Source: an uncultured Bacteroides sp.
GTDB taxonomy: Bacteria > Bacteroidota > Bacteroidia > Bacteroidales > Bacteroidaceae
Length of the DNA stretch: 64,000 nucleotides
Assembly (NCBI GenBank): GCA_902492205.1
Contig: CABUKU010000001.1
Span: forward strand, 434,001 to 498,000
Reading direction: 5' to 3'
Made by a program: the position numbers and the translations under genes. Within the stretch, counting starts at the first letter, position 1. Each line of letters begins with the position of its first letter. Of this stretch, positions 60,438 through 64,000 are shown piece after piece. The notes under the pieces are model-generated. The model was not told the origin of the DNA, did not search any database, and saw only the letters and a list, made by a program, of their open reading frames with translations.

Positions 60438-62696
60438 ATGCTTATGAAACATTTAAAGTCAGTTTCTCTTTTCCTTTTGGCTTTATTGGCGGGAAGCAAT
60501 CTGTCTGCACAACAGCCGATTGATTATGTCAATCCGTTTATAGGAACTACCAATTACGGAACCACCAATCCGGGAGCACTCTGCCCTAACGGGATGATGT
60601 CTGTTGTGCCGTTTAATGTAATGGGCTCCAAGGATAATAAATACGATAAGGATTCACAATGGTGGTCAACTCCTTATTCGTATGACAATTGTTACTTCAC
60701 AGGTTTCTCTCATGTGAACCTGAGTGGAGTGGGGTGTCCCGAGTTGGGCTCTTTGTTGTTGATGCCTACTTCCGGAAAGCTGGATGTGGATTACCGTAAT
60801 TACGGTAGTAAATATAAGGATGAGAAATCGACACCGGGTTATTACTCTAACTTCCTGGCTAAGTATGGCATTAAATGTGAAGTTTCGGCTACTCCGAGAA
60901 CCGGTATTACCCGTTTTACTTTTCCGGCAGGTCAAAGCAATATTTTACTGAACTTGGGTGAAGGATTAACAAACGAAACCGGTGCTTTTGTTCGCAAAGT
61001 CAGCGATAAGGAAGTAGAGGGGATGAAATTACTTGGTACTTTCTGTTATAATCCGCAGGCCGTGTTCCCTATTTACTTTGTGATGCGTTTAAGCAAAGCT
61101 CCGCGTGAAAGCGGGTATTGGAAGTTCCAACGTCCGATGAAAGGCGTTGAGGCCGAGTGGGACAAAGATAATGGTAAATATAAGCTTTATACAAAATATA
61201 ATAAGGATATTGCCGGAGATGATATAGGTGCATACTTCACTTTCGATACTAAAGAAGGAGAAGATATTGAAGTACAAGTAGGCGTTTCTTTTGTAAGTAT
61301 AGAGAACGCTCGTTTGAACTTGGATAAAGAACAGGGAAACAATCATTTCGATTCGATCCTTGCATCTGCCCGTAAGGACTGGAATGACAATTTATCACGC
61401 ATCATGGTAGAAGGCGGAACAAAAGAACAGAAAACTGTTTTCTATTCTGCTCTGTATCACATGTTGATTCATCCGAATATTTTGCAGGATGTGAATGGAC
61501 AATATCCTGCCATGGAGAGCGACCGGATACTTACCACCAAAGGAAACCGCTACACGGTATTCTCTTTGTGGGATACTTACCGCAACGTACATCAACTGTT
61601 GACTTTGGTTTATCCCGAACGTCAGATGGATATGATCGATACAATGCTCGGAATGTATAAAGAACACGGATGGCTGCCTAAGTGGGAACTTTATGGACGT
61701 GAGACATTGACAATGGAAGGTGATCCGAGTATTCCTGTTATTGTGGATACATGGATGAAAGGTTTCCGCGACTTCGATATTAATCTGGCTTATGAGGCTA
61801 TGTATAAATCGGCAACACTTCCGGGCAAAGATAACTTGATGCGCCCCGATAACGATGACTACATGGCTAAAGGATATGTGCCGCTGATGGAACAGTATGA
61901 TAATTCCGTGTCTCATGCACTTGAGTATTATATTGCCGATTATGCACTTTCCACATTGGCTAAAGAGTTGGGAAAGAAAGATGATGCAAAGTTGTTCCGT
62001 GATCGTTCCATGAACTATAAAAAGTATTACAGCAAAGAATTCGGAACATTGCGCCCTATCCTTCCTGATGGAACATTCTATTCTCCTTTCAATCCGAAGC
62101 AAGGTGAGAACTTTGAGCCGAGTCCGGGTTTCCACGAAGGCAATTCATGGAATTACACTTTCTATGTTCCTCACGATGTGAAAGGACTTGCTAAATTAAT
62201 GGGAGGGCAGAAGCCGTTTATCAATAAACTGCAAATGGTGTTTGATACCGGTTTATATGATCCAGCCAATGAGCCTGATATTGCTTATCCTTATCTTTTC
62301 AGCTATTTCAAAGGTGAGGAATGGCGAACTCAAAAAGAAGTAAAGCGTTTGCTTGCCAAATACTTTACCGACAAACCCGACGGTATTCCGGGAAATGATG
62401 ATACGGGTACTATGTCGGCATGGGCAATATTCAGTATGATGGGTTTCTATCCCGATTGTCCCGGTGTGCCCGAATATACATTGACTACTCCTACCTTTGA
62501 TAAAGTAACGATTAAATTGGACCCTAAATACTATAAGAAAGATAAGTTGGTGATTGAAACAGTTCGTCCGGATGCTAAAGCCGATTATATTAAAAGTATG
62601 GAGTTGGGAGATAAATCTTATAAGTCATACCGTATTAATCATAATGATTTGGTAAATGCGGGAATACTTAAGTATAACCTGTCCGACAGGAAGTAA
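60438..62696 (+). CDS. GH92 alpha-mannosidase (third copy)
   Basis: The protein has 752 residues and begins at the ATG at 60438; the Met at 60444 is equally possible. The signal ends at LSAQQP. GH92 marks are IDYVNPFIGTTNYGTTNPGALCPNGMMSVVPFN, YTVFSLWDTYRNVHQLLTLVYPERQ, FHEGNSWNYTFYVPHD with the presumed acid Glu567, ANEPDIAYPYLF, and GNDDTGTMSAW with the presumed base Asp655. It differs from the pair at 10593-15162: DIAYPYLFSYFKGEEW replaces HGN-(E/Q)-P-(S/I)-(H/Q)-H, so it belongs to another branch with another linkage or leaving group. It ends the MFS-GH130-GH92 operon, which is closed by array D and a strong terminator. Confidence 0.92.
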   Translation: MLMKHLKSVSLFLLALLAGSNLSAQQPIDYVNPFIGTTNYGTTNPGALCPNGMMSVVPFNVMGSKDNKYDKDSQWWSTPYSYDNCYFTGFSHVNLSGVGCPELGSLLLMPTSGKLDVDYRNYGSKYKDEKSTPGYYSNFLAKYGIKCEVSATPRTGITRFTFPAGQSNILLNLGEGLTNETGAFVRKVSDKEVEGMKLLGTFCYNPQAVFPIYFVMRLSKAPRESGYWKFQRPMKGVEAEWDKDNGKYKLYTKYNKDIAGDDIGAYFTFDTKEGEDIEVQVGVSFVSIENARLNLDKEQGNNHFDSILASARKDWNDNLSRIMVEGGTKEQKTVFYSALYHMLIHPNILQDVNGQYPAMESDRILTTKGNRYTVFSLWDTYRNVHQLLTLVYPERQMDMIDTMLGMYKEHGWLPKWELYGRETLTMEGDPSIPVIVDTWMKGFRDFDINLAYEAMYKSATLPGKDNLMRPDNDDYMAKGYVPLMEQYDNSVSHALEYYIADYALSTLAKELGKKDDAKLFRDRSMNYKKYYSKEFGTLRPILPDGTFYSPFNPKQGENFEPSPGFHEGNSWNYTFYVPHDVKGLAKLMGGQKPFINKLQMVFDTGLYDPANEPDIAYPYLFSYFKGEEWRTQKEVKRLLAKYFTDKPDGIPGNDDTGTMSAWAIFSMMGFYPDCPGVPEYTLTTPTFDKVTIKLDPKYYKKDKLVIETVRPDAKADYIKSMELGDKSYKSYRINHNDLVNAGILKYNLSDRK

Positions 62697-62725
62697 AGTT
62701 GTAAAGATGCTGAAGAATAGACCTG

Positions 62726-62805
62726 TTGACAATTGTCACGTGTTCGCTTGACAGTTGTCGGGTGAACGCTTGACAGCTGTCAAGTAATCACTCGACAGTT
62801 GTCAA
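62726..62805. repeat. Array of four 14-bp palindromes at exact 22-bp spacing (array D)
   Basis: Units are TTGACAATTGTCAC (62726), TTGACAGTTGTCGG (62748), TTGACAGCTGTCAA (62770) and TCGACAGTTGTCAA (62792). The step is exactly 22 bp and the core is the same as in array A, 54 kb away. TGCTGAAG on the left and CTTCGGCA on the right lie 10 bp outside the first and last unit, as mirrored flanks. AATCAC and GTGATT flank the fourth unit and extend its palindrome. The array is between the GH92 stop and the terminator at 62861, so it should be in the mRNA. Confidence 0.92.
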
Positions 62806-62860
62806 GTGATTGAAACTTCGGCACAAACAAGTTTGTATATACAGGGAAATAATTATGAAT

Positions 62861-62896
62861 AAAGGCTGCTTCATTTCAAACATGAAGCAGCCTTTT
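62861..62896. terminator. Bidirectional terminator between convergent genes
   Basis: AAAGGCTGCTTCAT (62861-62874) pairs with ATGAAGCAGCCTTT (62882-62895) over 14 perfect bp with a 7-nt loop, with A-rich and T-rich flanks. It serves the GH92 operon and the minus-strand gene ending at 62966. Confidence 0.93.
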
Positions 62897-62965
62897 ACAA
62901 TCTTAATACCTTATAATTATGTTATACCTAAGAAATGAATATAAAACACAAACACTTATGATAAA

Positions 62966-64000
62966 TCACTTCTTTTCAGGAAACACACTCCAACCGGAAA
63001 TTACATCTCCATAGAAATAGAAAGTCACGTCAAATGTCATTTTACTGTTTTTATCGGTTACTTTGTAAACCTTGGTTGCTCCGTACTCATCGTTTAATTT
63101 ATATTCGTCTAAGTCCAAAGTAACTTTGTCTGCTTTTGTCGCTTCGCCAATGTATTTTTCCATTTCGGCATTAATCAGTTTCATGATGCCTTTGTTCTCA
63201 AATGGATTTGTATTGACAACTTTGGGGGCAGCGGCTTGTAACTTTCCGGCAGCTTGCAATGTGCGGATACTGTCGGCATACTGTTTGAACTGTTGGCGAA
63301 CTTCCGGTGAGCGCAGGCTGGCAATGGTAAAGATTGCTATACCTTTAGCTCCGCTGTTGAATGCTTCATCCATGCATTGGAACATTTCCGGACCGTCTGT
63401 TGCCATCATTCCGCAGTACAAAGTAGTCATCGGATTCTTGTCGCGAACATTTTCTGAAGTACAATCAGATATGAAACTGACATCTTTCGTATAGAAGTTG
63501 TGATATACCATTGGGAAAACAACATCCAAGTTCCACTTGCCCCAATCTTGGCGAACCATTCTTGATGCCATCTTTGGAGTAGGGAATGGAGATGCTCCCA
63601 TTTTCTTGCCATAAGAATGAACGACTTCAGCTATTTCATTGGCTACTTCAGTGATTTGGTCACAACGGAATTGACGCCACTTCAAGTCGGCAGACGGATC
63701 TTCCTGTTCACGTGGATCATATCCGTATTTCTCTTTAAACAGTTTGATCATAGCCGGATGATACCCGTAATCCCATTGGGGATATTCGCGGTCTTGCACA
63801 ATGCCGTAGTGCGGCCAAAGAGTTGTTGGTAAAACAACGTCAACAAAACGATGGTAGTCGATAGCGATACCGTTCAAACCTTCCACTTCGCAGTAGGATT
63901 TAATTTTGTTCTTAATAAACTCTCGCACTTCGGGCAATGCCGGACACAAGAACTTGTAATATGGAACGTAAGCCATGCTGTTGGCTAAACTCTCTCCGTT
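62966..64000 (-). CDS. Family 10-like glycosylhydrolase (GHL10 type), N-terminal part missing
   Basis: The frame remains open past the Met at 63976 to the window edge (reading NGESLANS before it), so the gene continues outside and at least 345 C-terminal residues are seen. The TIM-barrel part resembles GHL10/YngK-like proteins: PEVREFIKNKIKSYCEVEGLNGIAIDYHRFVD, GYHPAMIKLFKEKYGYDPREQEDPSADLKWRQFRCDQITEVANEIAEVVHSYGKKMGASPF, WGKWNLDVVFPMVYHNFY, and GAKGIAIFTIASL. Asp in IAIDYHR is the likely active-site acid. A C-terminal domain of about 100 residues ends VISGWSVFPEKK. No substrate is established for this group. It is convergent with the GH92 operon and could belong to the next locus. Confidence 0.8.
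   Translation of the reverse strand, partial: NGESLANSMAYVPYYKFLCPALPEVREFIKNKIKSYCEVEGLNGIAIDYHRFVDVVLPTTLWPHYGIVQDREYPQWDYGYHPAMIKLFKEKYGYDPREQEDPSADLKWRQFRCDQITEVANEIAEVVHSYGKKMGASPFPTPKMASRMVRQDWGKWNLDVVFPMVYHNFYTKDVSFISDCTSENVRDKNPMTTLYCGMMATDGPEMFQCMDEAFNSGAKGIAIFTIASLRSPEVRQQFKQYADSIRTLQAAGKLQAAAPKVVNTNPFENKGIMKLINAEMEKYIGEATKADKVTLDLDEYKLNDEYGATKVYKVTDKNSKMTFDVTFYFYGDVISGWSVFPEKK

Overview
The window looks like chromosome of a gut Bacteroidales, most likely Bacteroides or Phocaeicola. The evidence is two SusC/SusD pairs, a hybrid two-component regulator with an AraC output, many exported glycosidases (three GH92, two GH130, one GH97, one GH65), lipoprotein signals of Bacteroidetes type, and promoters with the Bacteroides -7 element TAnnTTTG (the tRNA promoter at 9510-9541 is a textbook -33 TTTG, 20 bp, TAnnTTTG). 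All identifications come from reading the sequence and from memory of the families; no search was run.

Layout. 1-9727 is core chromosome: uppS (cut by the left edge), a DUF6242 lipoprotein gene and ribD on the minus strand; prmC-recX-comF as an overlapping operon; pyrE; a SRPBCC gene with argH; a GpR/YghZ-type aldo/keto reductase; and tRNA-Gly(GCC) with tRNA-Leu(UAA). 9831-15162 carries a small exported protein and a tandem pair of GH92 alpha-mannosidases. 15716-22302 is an AT-rich accessory block: an O-antigen-ligase-like polytopic protein with a C-terminal repeat region, a lipoprotein with an HExxH motif behind a Gly/Asp/Pro linker, two small exported paralogues, and a transglutaminase-like/discoidin-like gene interrupted by an in-frame amber codon. 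22414-29674 has a histidine acid phosphatase, an FtsX/MacB-type permease, a calcineurin-like phosphoesterase and a DUF4838 protein.

30095-62696 is a large carbohydrate-utilisation region. A membrane regulator (DUF6377 type) precedes SusC/SusD, a SusB-type GH97 and a GH65 enzyme. Then come GH130, an MFS transporter, an unrecognised lipoprotein, a second SusC/SusD and an unrecognised probable six-hairpin glycosidase. A hybrid two-component regulator follows, and finally MFS-GH130-GH92. The last trio matches my recollection of the B. thetaiotaomicron BT1034-BT1033-BT1032 N-glycan-core module, where Man-beta-1,4-GlcNAc is imported and phosphorolysed. With three GH92 enzymes in the window, mannose-rich N-glycans are a reasonable target. 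GH97 and GH65 add activity on alpha-glucosides.

The most unusual feature is in the gaps. Nearly every intergenic gap longer than about 260 bp contains an array of short palindromes placed about every 22 bp: 8022-8125, 8231-8310, 15471-15550, 26261-26325, 29820-29901, 42301-42388 and 62726-62805. Most arrays have four units of 14-16 bp. The palindrome sequence differs between loci (two loci share TTGACAGCTGTCAA), but the spacing is kept, and several arrays sit inside a larger imperfect inverted repeat. I know of no named element with this design. The second oddity is a 1.3-kb single-gene insertion at 31731-33055, bounded by 41-bp direct repeats of the 3' end of the DUF6377 regulator gene.
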